DNA of 64,000 nt from Vibrio porteresiae DSM 19223 (GCF_024347055.1 NZ_AP024896.1:1674001-1738000); one strand, 5' to 3'. Shown: positions 35,486 through 45,165, counted from the first letter of the stretch. Numbers and translations are program-made. Notes: generated from the letters alone by a model not told the origin.

Positions 35486-36004
35486 TTAAGCTTCCACAGG
35501 TTTACGCCAGTCATCAGAACCAGAAGTACCTGCGTTAACGTGATCCCAAGTGATTTTACGGTAAGACATAGAAACCGTTAGGTTTTGAGTAAAATCAGAT
35601 TTCGCTGGATCTTGACAGTGTGGCATCTCACAACGGATATCAACGATAGATGCGTTTTCTAAAGTGGTAGTAAAGAAGTTTTCTTGTTTACCTTCAATAG
35701 AAGTGCGGTACCATTTTAGTGTCACAGAAGACATTTTTTCGCCAGAAGCCAATGCGTTGTATAGCAAAGGAACTGCTTTGTTTAGTGATACTGTGAATTG
35801 GAATGGTTTGTGAACACGTTGACCTGAAGGCTGACCAGATTGTGGATCAGTTGGTACAGTCACTACGTGGTCGAATTGTTGAACTAGCATTTCATCTTCG
35901 TGGCCTTCAACATATGAGTCACCGATTGAATCTGATGTACATGCACCAGCAGTGATTAGACCCTGAGTTTGACCTTCGATAGAGATATAACATGGAGTTG
36001 GCAT
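35486..36004 (-). CDS. hcp: Hcp, type VI secretion tube protein
   Basis: This 172-residue protein is the hexameric ring that stacks into the T6SS inner tube. The sequence is nearly the V. cholerae Hcp as remembered (MPTPCYISIEGQTQGLITAG, VHKPFQFTVSLNKAVPLLYN, C-terminus SGSDDWRKPVEA). No vgrG, PAAR, effector or sheath gene lies within the window, so it is an orphan hcp whose machinery is elsewhere. A good GAGGA precedes the start and a sigma-54 promoter lies 57 bp upstream, consistent with VasH/RpoN control of hcp known in V. cholerae. Confidence 0.97.
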   Translation of the reverse strand: MPTPCYISIEGQTQGLITAGACTSDSIGDSYVEGHEDEMLVQQFDHVVTVPTDPQSGQPSGQRVHKPFQFTVSLNKAVPLLYNALASGEKMSSVTLKWYRTSIEGKQENFFTTTLENASIVDIRCEMPHCQDPAKSDFTQNLTVSMSYRKITWDHVNAGTSGSDDWRKPVEA

Positions 36005-36060
36005 TGCAAATTCCTCTTAAATGATTAGGGTGTGCGCTTTTCGCTACATGCCAACTAAAG

Positions 36061-36076
36061 AGCAAGCTCGATGCCA
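36061..36076 (-). promoter_or_regulatory. Sigma-54 promoter of hcp
   Basis: On the minus strand TGGCATCGAGCTTGCT matches TGGCACG-N4-TTGCW at 10 of 12 positions with GG and GC correctly placed. It overlaps a perfect dyad ATGCCAA-TT-TTGGCAT (36071-36086). Confidence 0.8.
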
Positions 36077-36365
36077 ATTTTGGCATCTATACAAATCAAT
36101 AACTTAGAAAAACACTCCTGTTTTTAGGGCAATTTTTCTGTTTTTCCTAAGCAACTTATTGCCCAGAAATACCATCCTTTGCCCACCGATGTGTCACAGA
36201 CCGCTAATGCCAACGCCTTGGCTCTTTTACTCTATTTGCTTAATTGAAAACAAACAGATACGCATTCTTGGATCGAGACCTCATAACCCATCTGACGCCC
36301 AAAAAGAGCGTTTTCTCACACAGTGACTCAAGATACTCTTTGTCAGTCATTACAGAGAGGTCACC
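36077..36365. other. Divergent region hcp / DUF1266 gene
   Basis: About 290 bp that should hold an activator (VasH) site for hcp and the promoter of the DUF1266 gene. No sigma-54 promoter was found on the plus strand, so the two sides appear differently controlled. Confidence 0.4.
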
Positions 36366-37154
36366 ATGTCCACACCCAATATTTTCGATTTGAATATCCC
36401 CCACTGCCAGTTTTGGCTGGCGATTACTGCTCCACAATTGGCTTATGGGCAAGGTTGGGCCAATTACTATGAAGTAGGGATGAAAGGCCCGAATTCTTCT
36501 GAAACCGATGAAGAATGGAAAGAAGGCTTTATTGAATCATGGGGAATAGATACTCGCGAAGAATGGCATAACATGATTCGCCGGCTAGTGCATGGTGACG
36601 TTCACGGTGATGCATGGTCTGGCTTATTTGCGCGTCGAGCTTGTACCACGGCAGGGGAATGGCAAAATTTCATCGCACGACAAACTAGCGCAGTCGCTCA
36701 AGGAGAGTTGCGCTTCGCTGATACGGTGTTTCGTTTAGTGGATACCCAAGGTTTCTTAGCCTGGGACTACTGCCGAGGTTCATTTCTTACAAGAGCAGGT
36801 ATTCGACTAGGCACCGTCACTGAAGAAGAAGGGGCTTTCTTACTGAATTACTTAAGCCAAAGCGTGCAACAAAACTTTACCGATTGGCCTCACTATATCC
36901 GCAGTTTTATTCTTGGGCGCGCGTACTGGGTCTACAGCAAATGCGATGAAGAAGAGCAGCTTGAATACCTAGATAAACTGCTCAACGAAGGTTTAGGTAA
37001 AACCTTCGATGACTATTTTGACCTTATGCGCAATGACAAAGCCTTTCCTCTTGACCATGTAGCGTGGCATACCCCACTGCCAAGCATTAGCATGCCAAAA
37101 TCTTTGCAAGAGGTACTGGATACCATCGCAGTTCAGAAGGAGACCGCTCAATGA
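36366..37154 (+). CDS. DUF1266 protein (YbeU/YbeR-like)
   Basis: This 262-residue cytoplasmic protein carries the DUF1266 fold in its C-terminal half: GFLAWDYCRGSFLTRAGIRLG around residue 128 and FTDWPHYIRSFILGRAYW around residue 175 are family hallmarks. It starts after AGAGGT and overlaps the J-domain gene by four bases (ATGA). In E. coli DUF1266 genes ybeU/ybeR sit with djlB, djlC and hscC, and the same set is found here. Biochemical function is unknown; a role as partner or client of the specialised Hsp70 is inferred. Confidence 0.85.
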   Translation: MSTPNIFDLNIPHCQFWLAITAPQLAYGQGWANYYEVGMKGPNSSETDEEWKEGFIESWGIDTREEWHNMIRRLVHGDVHGDAWSGLFARRACTTAGEWQNFIARQTSAVAQGELRFADTVFRLVDTQGFLAWDYCRGSFLTRAGIRLGTVTEEEGAFLLNYLSQSVQQNFTDWPHYIRSFILGRAYWVYSKCDEEEQLEYLDKLLNEGLGKTFDDYFDLMRNDKAFPLDHVAWHTPLPSISMPKSLQEVLDTIAVQKETAQ

Positions 37155-39967
37155 ACCACTGGCAAATCTTAGGTATTGACCCAACCTCCGACTTAGCTGA
37201 GTTAAAAAAGGCATATCGCATCGCCTTAAAAGCCCATCACCCAGAAGATGATCCAGAAGGGTTTAAACAAGTACGCGCGGCCTACGAGGCACTACTCTCT
37301 AAGCTATCTACCCCACAGCCTATTTCAATTGATTTATCGTCACTTGAAGCATCACAGCCAATCAATAACGCCACTGAAAGCATTTCATCTGAGTCTTATA
37401 CTGCCTATTTGCAGCAAATGAACGACCCAGCTTCCCGTTTTAATATGGCGCAGTGGCGCGCGTGGGAAGAACAACTTCGTTGGCAAACTATTGATGTGCA
37501 GAGCCAAGTATCACAGCAAGTTCGCGAAGATATTCTTGCGCGGCCATGGTTACCAGGTGAATTGATTGCTCTGCTATGGGAAGCTTGCGACTGGGATGAG
37601 CTTTATTCTGGTTCGCAAGAAGAACTCGAGCTTGCAGACTATCTCAAGCGAAGGAGTGCAATACAAAGTGGCAGTGATTTTGTCGCCCTCTCGCAATTAC
37701 CCGATAGCGCTCAAAAAGCGGTGTATCAATTTATTAATCCCATCATTCGTGCGTTAGACAATGGCGAAATCCGAGTGCTCCATTACTGGTTATTACAAAG
37801 CACTTGTGTCCCTTGGTGTGATGATGACGCTTTTAATGTATTGATACTCAAAGCTTGTAATGCTATTCAATGGTATCCACCCATCATCGAAAGCTGGTTA
37901 CCCACATTAGTCACGGATGAGCGTTTAGAACGCTATACCACTGAGCAACTCGAAGTATTAGGTACAGCCGCACTTTATATGCGCAATATCGATATCATCA
38001 TCGATGTCTGTACCAACTTGATCAATAAACAAAGCTACGGCTTGGCAGCTGATCTGTTATACCAAACCGCACTCAGTGCTCAAAATAACGACCTCACCCT
38101 ATTAACCGGTTATTTATTGCAACAATGGACCCCATTACCAACGGCTCATTGGCGTTGTCTGTACCAGATCAACCCACTGCACAACGAAGAACCCTCTGCT
38201 GTATTGCCTCAATCTTGGCTTTATCGCCAACTCACAGAACGCACCGATAATGACTTTAGACACTATCTAGATTTTAAAGATCATACTGATTTTATTGGTG
38301 TTGTGACCCAAAGTTTATGGGCAGAAAAATATGGCAGTTTGGTATGGCAACGAACCCAATTGGCAGAGCTGCAAGCTTTGTCAGAGCACGTTTCAGCATT
38401 TGAACAGTTAATTGCCTATTTGGCTTTTTGTTGGTGTGAACAGAGTGTGATTCGTCAAGAGTCGTTTTCCACGTCGCTGGCAGAAAAACTGTACCGTTAC
38501 GAAACTGATGAGTTATTGAGTTCTCCACTGCTGACGCAGGAAGAGTTAGACGCACTCACCGCAGAACAATGGGGTGAGTGTCTAATGCGCCATCCGTTAA
38601 TCCCCGATCACTGGATGGAGCAACTGCTTGCGGGTAACTGCATCGATATTCCAACCCTCAATGACCTTAACCTAACCCCGCGCTGGGCCTACGAAACTCT
38701 ATACTACCGAATTTCAGAGACACGCCACCAATTAAGCAGCGTCTATCTTAGTAAACCTTTTTCTGGCGTGTTTCGCTGGTTGTTGGTTTACCACAGTAGT
38801 TGTGATGAACAGATCGGAATTTCCGGTCAAGAATGTCTAACACAATTAGCAGCCCTACCCGAAGAACAGCAAACCGGCCCATTGGGCGAACTCGCTAACA
38901 GCTTCTCTTATCAAGGTGTTGAACGAGTCGCATATCTTGGAGAACAGGTTTCAAATAGCTCGCAATTTCTCATGAAACTGTTAGTCGAAAACACGTTGCT
39001 TCAACAGCAGCGAGAACACGATATTCAAACACTCCAAGAACTAGCAGCACAACATCGACCAGAAGCCTACGCGATGCTGGCTCTGCGCTATCGTTATTCC
39101 CAACTCGAATTAGCCATCTTTTACTATAACTTGCTACGGATTAATGTTACCAACACACCCATCTATTCCTTTTTACTCACCACACTCAATAATTGTTTGG
39201 TGAGCGAAGCGAATAAGAAAGAGTGGATAAAAGAGACTTACGATCTAGGTGAATACAATGCGTATGCTCTCTATCTCAATGAAGACATGACCCACATTCC
39301 CCAGATTGATGAAATCGGTAACCGCATCCCCAACGATGATGCTAAACGCTTCCACCATCCGATAGGATATTTACTCAGTACGTTGATTCATGGCTTACCA
39401 GAGCAAGGTTACTCTCTTGCTCCTATCTTCAATCTTCGCAAACAAACTAGCGAAAGTTACAGTGAAGAAGAACAACAGGCGATTAATCTCGGTATAGGTC
39501 TCGTCAATCAACGCTTAGAAGAGCGCTTTACGAACGAAGTGAAGGAAAAACGACTCAAGAAATTGGGACGTTCGAGTTTATTGGCAACCTGTGGCCTATT
39601 CACTCTGCTATGGTTTGGTCTGTTTGACGCCACACTGGGGAATCAGCCGCTGTTTTCAACTGCCAATTTGGTTTCAATACTGATGATGACATTTGCTCAA
39701 TTGGGGCTGACGATAAAAATTTGTCGAGCCATGCCGCTTAAGAGTGAAAAGAGACTTTATCAAATCACGGTTTGGCCACTCTATCTTTTGGCTATGGGGT
39801 TTGGTAGCTCGTGGATAGCAGGGCTCACATGCGTTATTCACTTTGGTCAAACATGGCGAATTAGATCGGCCTATGCCAATCAGCGCTGGAATAACCGCAT
39901 CATTAACAAAGGCAAAATTGACATTAACTCACTACTTAAAATCCCCTTTATCAAAGTAGAGAAGTAA
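37151..39967 (+). CDS. Large J-domain membrane protein (DjlB/DjlC-like)
   Basis: The 938-residue product opens with a J domain (MNHWQILGIDPTSDLAELKK, then AHHPEDDPEGFKQVRAAYEA). The diagnostic HPD tripeptide, needed to stimulate Hsp70 ATPase in canonical J-proteins, reads HPE here. Residues ~75-800 are a long alpha-helical region resembling helical repeats, with no other domain recognised. Three hydrophobic helices near residues 805-915 should anchor it in the inner membrane. It is coupled to the DUF1266 gene and convergent with hscC, the same set as the E. coli djlB/djlC-hscC cluster. It is about twice the length of the E. coli DjlB/DjlC proteins. Confidence 0.85.
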   Translation: MNHWQILGIDPTSDLAELKKAYRIALKAHHPEDDPEGFKQVRAAYEALLSKLSTPQPISIDLSSLEASQPINNATESISSESYTAYLQQMNDPASRFNMAQWRAWEEQLRWQTIDVQSQVSQQVREDILARPWLPGELIALLWEACDWDELYSGSQEELELADYLKRRSAIQSGSDFVALSQLPDSAQKAVYQFINPIIRALDNGEIRVLHYWLLQSTCVPWCDDDAFNVLILKACNAIQWYPPIIESWLPTLVTDERLERYTTEQLEVLGTAALYMRNIDIIIDVCTNLINKQSYGLAADLLYQTALSAQNNDLTLLTGYLLQQWTPLPTAHWRCLYQINPLHNEEPSAVLPQSWLYRQLTERTDNDFRHYLDFKDHTDFIGVVTQSLWAEKYGSLVWQRTQLAELQALSEHVSAFEQLIAYLAFCWCEQSVIRQESFSTSLAEKLYRYETDELLSSPLLTQEELDALTAEQWGECLMRHPLIPDHWMEQLLAGNCIDIPTLNDLNLTPRWAYETLYYRISETRHQLSSVYLSKPFSGVFRWLLVYHSSCDEQIGISGQECLTQLAALPEEQQTGPLGELANSFSYQGVERVAYLGEQVSNSSQFLMKLLVENTLLQQQREHDIQTLQELAAQHRPEAYAMLALRYRYSQLELAIFYYNLLRINVTNTPIYSFLLTTLNNCLVSEANKKEWIKETYDLGEYNAYALYLNEDMTHIPQIDEIGNRIPNDDAKRFHHPIGYLLSTLIHGLPEQGYSLAPIFNLRKQTSESYSEEEQQAINLGIGLVNQRLEERFTNEVKEKRLKKLGRSSLLATCGLFTLLWFGLFDATLGNQPLFSTANLVSILMMTFAQLGLTIKICRAMPLKSEKRLYQITVWPLYLLAMGFGSSWIAGLTCVIHFGQTWRIRSAYANQRWNNRIINKGKIDINSLLKIPFIKVEK

Positions 39968-40000
39968 CCATCACCACTGATTTGGAGAATCAAAATAACC

Positions 40001-40023
40001 GCGGGAGAGCCATGCTCTCCCGC
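40001..40023. terminator. Hairpin between the convergent J-protein and hscC genes
   Basis: GCGGGAGAGC-CAT-GCTCTCCCGC, a 10-bp GC-rich stem. Tails are only moderately T-rich on either strand; it probably ends both messages. Confidence 0.75.
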
Positions 40024-40047
40024 AGCTTTGTATTGAAGTGCAAATGT

Positions 40048-41727
40048 CTAGATAAACAAAAAAGCCTTCAGATGTGACTCTATCTCTTTACGCGCGCCAC
40101 GAATCACCTTGTCATCTTGGCTATCAACGGCCTTGGTAAAAAAGCGAATCATCTCTCCCACCGCGTCACGCTGTTCACCTAATAACTCTTCATATAGACG
40201 ATTGAGTTTTTCAGCTAAGGTGATGTTAGGTAGTTGATCACGAGGATGCACTTTCAGACGTTCTAAACGCTCTCGGCTCAGTTGCTGCTGCTCTGGTGTC
40301 ATGCCAACTGGTGAACGGTCAATGACCTTTTGCGTGGTCTTTTGTGTCGAAACAACCGTCACATCCACTTCGAGTAATCCATTGATATCGTAACTAAAAC
40401 GCACATCAACTTGTTGTTCACCTCGTTTACCTGCTGGAACATCAACGGTTAAGGTATCGATATAGATATTCTCTTTCGCCCAATACCGTTCACCTTGATA
40501 AATCGACACATCAACCTGGGTCTGATCGTCATGTGAAGTGAAATAACGCTCTACGCGCGAGGTAGGAATGACAGTATTGCGCTCAATAATCGGGCTAAAC
40601 ACCCCAGAGTGCTCATTCGTCCCGACTTCTATTCCCAAAGAGAATGGACACACATCGGTTAGAATCAGCTCTTCAACTGCCTCATCACGTAAACGACAAG
40701 CCGCTTGGGTAGCTGCGCCCATCGCGACCACTAAATCAGGATCAAGCTCATGACTGCCAAAACGACCCAGTAGCCGATTAGCTAATTGTTGAACTTGGCG
40801 CAGACGTGTTGCCCCGCCGACAAAAATGAGTTCATCAATCTCGCTCGGTGTCATTTTGGCATCATTTAGCGCACGCTTAAGCGGTAATGCCAAGCGAGTT
40901 AGCACGTTATGCCAAACCTCTTCCAAGGCTTTGTTATTGAGCGTTAATGTTTGATTGAATGGCTCTGGTAATTCAATCACGAGCGGGTCGTTACTCTGTT
41001 TTTTAGCTCGTTCACAGACACTGACAATTTTTGCCAGATCGCTAACGTCAATGGTTTCAAGCGACAGATTAAGGGCGTCTAAAACGTGCGAAACTAAAGC
41101 TTCGGTAAAATCTTCACCACCTAGTCGGTTATCCCCGGTAGAAGAACGCACTTCAACAAAACTGTCTTGATACTCCACCACGGTGACATCGAAAGTCCCC
41201 CCGCCCAAATCAAACACAAGGAAACGCCGCTCTTGTTGCTGTTTTAGGCTGTAAGCAAGACATGCTGCCGTGGGTTCATTGATTAAGCGTACCGCATTCA
41301 AATCAGCAAGCTCTGCCGCTTGATAGACTTGCTTACGCTGTTGATCACTAAAATAGGCGGGCACTGAAATCACCACATCGCGAATGGTGCATCCTAGATA
41401 CGCTTCTGCGTCAGCTTTTAGCGACTTAAGGACTAAGGCACTTAACTCAGTTGGCGTGTAATGTTGCGTTTGTAGAGTAAATTGCTTTTCTGAACCCATA
41501 AAACGTTTGAAAGCGGCAACCGTCTCTGTTGGCTTAGTCACCAAGCGAGCTCTCGCCGCCTCCCCCACCAGCACATGACCCTCGTCATCAATACTCACTA
41601 CCGATGGTGTTAAAAAGCTTCCCAAGGCATTGGGAATAAGCTGCGCCTTGCCATCTCGCCAAACCGCAATCGCACTGTTGGTGGTACCCAAATCTATGCC
41701 GATCGCCAATTCTGCCTTATCTACCAT
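40048..41727 (-). CDS. hscC: HscC, specialised Hsp70 chaperone
   Basis: This 559-residue Hsp70 lacks the long C-terminal lid of DnaK, as HscC does. Signatures: GIDLGTTNSAIAVWRDG (7-23), RLINEPTAACLAYSL (~165), DLGGGTFDVTVVEY (~193) and FVGGATRLRQVQQL (~325), then a substrate-binding domain. The ATG at 41727 gives the normal N-terminus; a GTG at 41772 would add 15 atypical residues. E. coli HscC works with DjlC rather than DnaJ and has no assigned housekeeping client. Here its likely partner is the large J-protein just downstream on the other strand. Confidence 0.92.
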   Translation of the reverse strand: MVDKAELAIGIDLGTTNSAIAVWRDGKAQLIPNALGSFLTPSVVSIDDEGHVLVGEAARARLVTKPTETVAAFKRFMGSEKQFTLQTQHYTPTELSALVLKSLKADAEAYLGCTIRDVVISVPAYFSDQQRKQVYQAAELADLNAVRLINEPTAACLAYSLKQQQERRFLVFDLGGGTFDVTVVEYQDSFVEVRSSTGDNRLGGEDFTEALVSHVLDALNLSLETIDVSDLAKIVSVCERAKKQSNDPLVIELPEPFNQTLTLNNKALEEVWHNVLTRLALPLKRALNDAKMTPSEIDELIFVGGATRLRQVQQLANRLLGRFGSHELDPDLVVAMGAATQAACRLRDEAVEELILTDVCPFSLGIEVGTNEHSGVFSPIIERNTVIPTSRVERYFTSHDDQTQVDVSIYQGERYWAKENIYIDTLTVDVPAGKRGEQQVDVRFSYDINGLLEVDVTVVSTQKTTQKVIDRSPVGMTPEQQQLSRERLERLKVHPRDQLPNITLAEKLNRLYEELLGEQRDAVGEMIRFFTKAVDSQDDKVIRGARKEIESHLKAFLFI

Positions 41728-41837
41728 AACCGAACCTAACCTATTATTGTTATTGCTTAAATAAAGCGCCACGTTAGTGGACGCTTCTCATTGCATCAAG
41801 CCGCTAGATTGAGAAATTGGAACAGTGATCAGAAAAC

Positions 41838-41866
41838 GGGTGGTGCTTAATCCTTAAGTACCACCC
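41838..41866 (-). terminator. Terminator-like hairpin of the PatB-type gene
   Basis: A 13-bp stem (41838-41850 with 41854-41866, one G-T pair, loop TCC); the minus-strand tail is GTTTTC. Confidence 0.75.
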
Positions 41867-41879
41867 AAGCAGTGATAGG

Positions 41880-43097
41880 TTAGATTTCTTGTTTAACCAA
41901 GGCTTGCAGGATACGTTCGAGCCCTTCTTGTAACACACTGCGTGGACAAGCAATATTGATTCGCACAAAACCAGCGCAATTGTCGACAAACATATTGCCC
42001 CCCTCAAGTAACACACCCGCTTCTTTAGCAAAGAAGTAGGCAGGTTCAGCAAAACTGTCGGTGTTACTCAGATAGGCAGAAAAATCGATCCAAGCTAAGT
42101 AAGTCGCTTCTGGCACTTTGAATTTGGCTGCAGGGAGGTGGGTTTGCAAAAATTGCTCAACCAGTGCGAAGTTATCATCAAGATAACATTTGAGTTGCGC
42201 CAACCATTCATCACAATCGCTGTAAGCCGCTTGAGCCGCCGCTAGGGCGAGCGGATTTTGAATATCATAATGACGCTCTAACCACTTAGCGCGCAGTATG
42301 CTGTCACGAATGAAGATATGAGAAACTAAGTTCCCCGCAAGGTTGAAGGTTTTGCTCGGAGCAGTACAGGTGATGAGCTTTTTATACTCTGGCAGCACAT
42401 TTACCATAGGATGAAACTGTTTACCTACGCGCAATAAATCACAATGAATCTCATCGGAAATTAGCCATACACCATGGTCTACACAGATTTGGCCGAGGTG
42501 AGCTAATTCCTCATGGGTCCAAATTCGTCCGGTTGGGTTATGTGGATTACATAGAATAAACAGTGAGATTTTATTGTCTGGATTCGCTATTTTCTGCTCG
42601 ATATCAGCAAAATCCATACGGTAATCACCATTGGTATTGACCAGTTTCGAGGTCAACACTCGACGCTTGTTAAATTCGCCCGCCACTTTAAAAGGCGTAT
42701 AGGATGGCGTACAAATCAGCACACTTTCATCGGCTTGCATGATCAAAGGCACGAGGTGCTTTAGCGCCGGAACCACACCTGGAGAGAGAACCACTTCTTC
42801 TTTTTTGATCGCCACATCGTAATGACGACAAAACCAGCTTTCTAACGTAGCAAAATATTTGGGATCAAAAACTTGGGTATAACCTAAGATTTTTCGGTCC
42901 AATCGAGCACGAATGGCATCTAACACTGGAGCTGGCGTCGCAAAATCCATATCCGCCACCCACATTCTTATATAGTCTTTGTCGTCATACTGAAAATTGA
43001 CGTTGTCGCGGCCTTTGAAAATATAAGATTTCCAGCCTTCGAAACTCATACTGTTGGTCTCTTCACGGCTGATGATTTCATCAAAATCGTAGTGCAT
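41880..43097 (-). CDS. PatB/MalY-type aminotransferase, putative C-S lyase
   Basis: This 405-residue PLP enzyme of fold type I has RMWVADMDFATP (~43), a nucleotide-pocket stretch CNPHNPTGRIW (~175), SDEIHCDL (~207) and the PLP lysine in CTAPSKTFNLAG (~238). These match the PatB/MalY branch with cystathionine beta-lyase activity, releasing pyruvate, ammonia and a thiol. The ATG at 43097 follows AGAGGG. It is monocistronic between hscC and a small gene of the opposite strand. Physiological substrate is not determined. Confidence 0.88.
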   Translation of the reverse strand: MHYDFDEIISREETNSMSFEGWKSYIFKGRDNVNFQYDDKDYIRMWVADMDFATPAPVLDAIRARLDRKILGYTQVFDPKYFATLESWFCRHYDVAIKKEEVVLSPGVVPALKHLVPLIMQADESVLICTPSYTPFKVAGEFNKRRVLTSKLVNTNGDYRMDFADIEQKIANPDNKISLFILCNPHNPTGRIWTHEELAHLGQICVDHGVWLISDEIHCDLLRVGKQFHPMVNVLPEYKKLITCTAPSKTFNLAGNLVSHIFIRDSILRAKWLERHYDIQNPLALAAAQAAYSDCDEWLAQLKCYLDDNFALVEQFLQTHLPAAKFKVPEATYLAWIDFSAYLSNTDSFAEPAYFFAKEAGVLLEGGNMFVDNCAGFVRINIACPRSVLQEGLERILQALVKQEI

Positions 43098-43358
43098 CGT
43101 TCCCTCTCTTTGCGACATATTCCTAAGTGCTCATAATATACCCAAAATAATTTCAACTCACTGATTTCATTAAACCATTAGTAAAAATAGCAAAATATCA
43201 GCAGCCTAAAGTTGAGAGATTCAAAACGATATGAGTTGTTGGCGTTAAAGTTTACACTGTAAAACGCCTAAACTTTCATCAAGTAAAAGCAGAAAGGTTC
43301 GAAGCCATACCGAAAGCTGGTATGCTTGGCGGCTAATATAGAACATGAGCAGAGCGTT

Positions 43359-43607
43359 ATGATCAACGACAATGATGTAATCAACACATTAGAAGAACTG
43401 GAAACCTTTCTAATCTTGGTTGAAAAAGGTGGCTTAGGTTTAAAAAACGTAGAAGGCGTTGCCCTTGCTACGAATAACGCCGACGGACGCCCTTTTGTTG
43501 CCGTACTAGACGACAAACACCAACTGGTTTTGGGTCGTTGGGTATCTCAAGACGTGTATGAGAATGGTAAAGAGATGGTTCGCTACGGACCGAAAAAACG
43601 TCGCTAA
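43359..43607 (+). CDS. Small conserved hypothetical protein
   Basis: The 82-residue product begins MINDNDVINTLEELETFLIL and continues with two to three predicted beta strands (RPFVAVLDDKHQLVLGRWV) and a basic end (YGPKKRR). No domain is recognised; it appears soluble. The ATG at 43359 is chosen for its position after GAGCAG; an upstream reading from 43326 is possible. A clear terminator follows. Function unknown. Confidence 0.7.
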   Translation: MINDNDVINTLEELETFLILVEKGGLGLKNVEGVALATNNADGRPFVAVLDDKHQLVLGRWVSQDVYENGKEMVRYGPKKRR

Positions 43608-43619
43608 TTCCGTTCTCAA

Positions 43620-43657
43620 TAAAAAAGCCAGTCACCTCCCCGTGAACTGGCTTTTTT
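43620..43657 (+). terminator. Bidirectional terminator
   Basis: AAAAAAGCCAGTCAC...GTGAACTGGCTTTTTT: a stem with a one-base bulge and A/T flanks. It serves the small gene and possibly bglA from the other side. Confidence 0.88.
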
Positions 43658-43722
43658 AGTTCAGCCGAGATTAAGAGCACCGGAGCATATCAGTGCTCAT
43701 CTCATCAAGGCTTAACTTCGGG

Positions 43723-45165
43723 TTAAAGGTTTTCACCATTAGATTCAATCACGTCTTTATACCAGAAGAAAGACGCCTTTTTCTTACGATCCAATGTGCC
43801 TTTACCTTGGTTATCTTTATCAACATAGATAAAGCCGTAACGTTTTTCCATCTCACCGGTTGAAGCACTCACAAGGTCGATACAACCCCAAGGTGTGTAA
43901 CCCCAAAGTTCAACGCCATCTTTAATCGCTTCACCCATTTGTTCAATGTGCTCTTTTAGGTAATCGATGCGGTAGCTATCGTTGATTGAACCATCAGCTT
44001 CAACCGTATCAAATGCACCCAGACCGTTTTCAACCACCATCATTGGAATGCCGTAACGACCGTAGATTTCGTTCAAGGAGTAACGCAGACCTTTAGGGTC
44101 GATTTGCCAGCCCCAATCGGATGCTTGCAAGTATGGGTTTTTCACACCACCGTTAATGTTACCTGAGGTGTTTTCTAACTTAGGATCGGTTGATACGCAG
44201 TTAGACATGTAATAACTGAAGGTGTAGTAATCCACGGTACCCGCTTTAATGTCTTCTAAGTCACCATCACGAATATCTAATTCGATGTTGTGTTCTTTTA
44301 GGAAGCGTTTTGCGTAGTAAGGGTATTCGCCACGAACTTGAATATCACCACAGTAGTTATTGCGAATGTTGTTGTACTCTTGCGCCAACAAAATATCTTC
44401 TGGGTTACAGGTGTATGGGTAAGTGGTCATGTACGCGATCATACAACCGATTTTGAAATCTGGATTGATTTTGTGACCGATTTGCACTGCACGAGCACTG
44501 GCTACAAATTGGTGGTGTAGTGCTTGGAAACGTACCGCTGGTTCATCCACTTGGTGTAAGAAATCTTTGGTGTCTTTGTGCAAGATACCCAGTGCTAAGT
44601 AAGCACCGAATTCTGCTGTACCGCAGTTGATTTCATTGAAGGTTAGCCAGTATTTCACTTTATTTTGATAACGAGTGAACAGGGTTTCTGCGTAGCGAGT
44701 AAAGTGTTCAATCACTTCACGACCCGCCCAACCGTTGTACTCTTGAGTCAAACCAAATGGCAGTTCGTAGTGAGAAATGGTCACGAGTGGTTCGATGTTA
44801 TATTTTTTCAATTCATCAAACACATCATCGTAAAACTGCAAGCCAGCTTCGTTCGGTTCTTGTTCCATACCGGTTGGGAAAATACGTGACCAGTTAATGG
44901 AAAGACGGAATGTTTTGAAGCCCATTTCAGCAAACAGCTTAATGTCTTCTTTGTAACGGTGATAAAAATCAATCGCTTCATGAGAAGGGTAATGCACGCC
45001 CTGCTCATTCGTGCGGGTAATGCGACGAGGAGTAGTGTGTGTACCTCCGCTTAACATATCGCTACAGCTTGGACCTTTGCCATCAACGTTCCAAGCGCCT
45101 TCAAATTGGTTTGCTGCTGTTGCACCACCCCACAAGAAATCTTTAGGGAAAACGGATGTTGTCAT
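43723..45165 (-). CDS. bglA: 6-phospho-beta-glucosidase (GH1, BglA-like)
   Basis: This 480-residue TIM-barrel enzyme has the acid/base Glu in LTFNEINCG (~178), the nucleophile in MVVENGLGAFD (~375) and the 6-phosphate-recognition loop SASTGEMEKRYGF (~430). The loop separates phospho-glucosidases from plain beta-glucosidases. It hydrolyses PTS-imported cellobiose/arbutin/salicin phosphates in the cytoplasm. The ATG at 45165 follows GGAGAA. No PTS permease gene is adjacent; a LacI-family gene lies upstream and three operator-like sites lie in the promoter region. Confidence 0.94.
   Translation of the reverse strand: MTTSVFPKDFLWGGATAANQFEGAWNVDGKGPSCSDMLSGGTHTTPRRITRTNEQGVHYPSHEAIDFYHRYKEDIKLFAEMGFKTFRLSINWSRIFPTGMEQEPNEAGLQFYDDVFDELKKYNIEPLVTISHYELPFGLTQEYNGWAGREVIEHFTRYAETLFTRYQNKVKYWLTFNEINCGTAEFGAYLALGILHKDTKDFLHQVDEPAVRFQALHHQFVASARAVQIGHKINPDFKIGCMIAYMTTYPYTCNPEDILLAQEYNNIRNNYCGDIQVRGEYPYYAKRFLKEHNIELDIRDGDLEDIKAGTVDYYTFSYYMSNCVSTDPKLENTSGNINGGVKNPYLQASDWGWQIDPKGLRYSLNEIYGRYGIPMMVVENGLGAFDTVEADGSINDSYRIDYLKEHIEQMGEAIKDGVELWGYTPWGCIDLVSASTGEMEKRYGFIYVDKDNQGKGTLDRKKKASFFWYKDVIESNGENL

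Noticed and set aside
35486..36004. Complete type VI secretion cluster
   Set aside because: Only hcp is present; no vgrG, PAAR, sheath, baseplate or ClpV genes were found.
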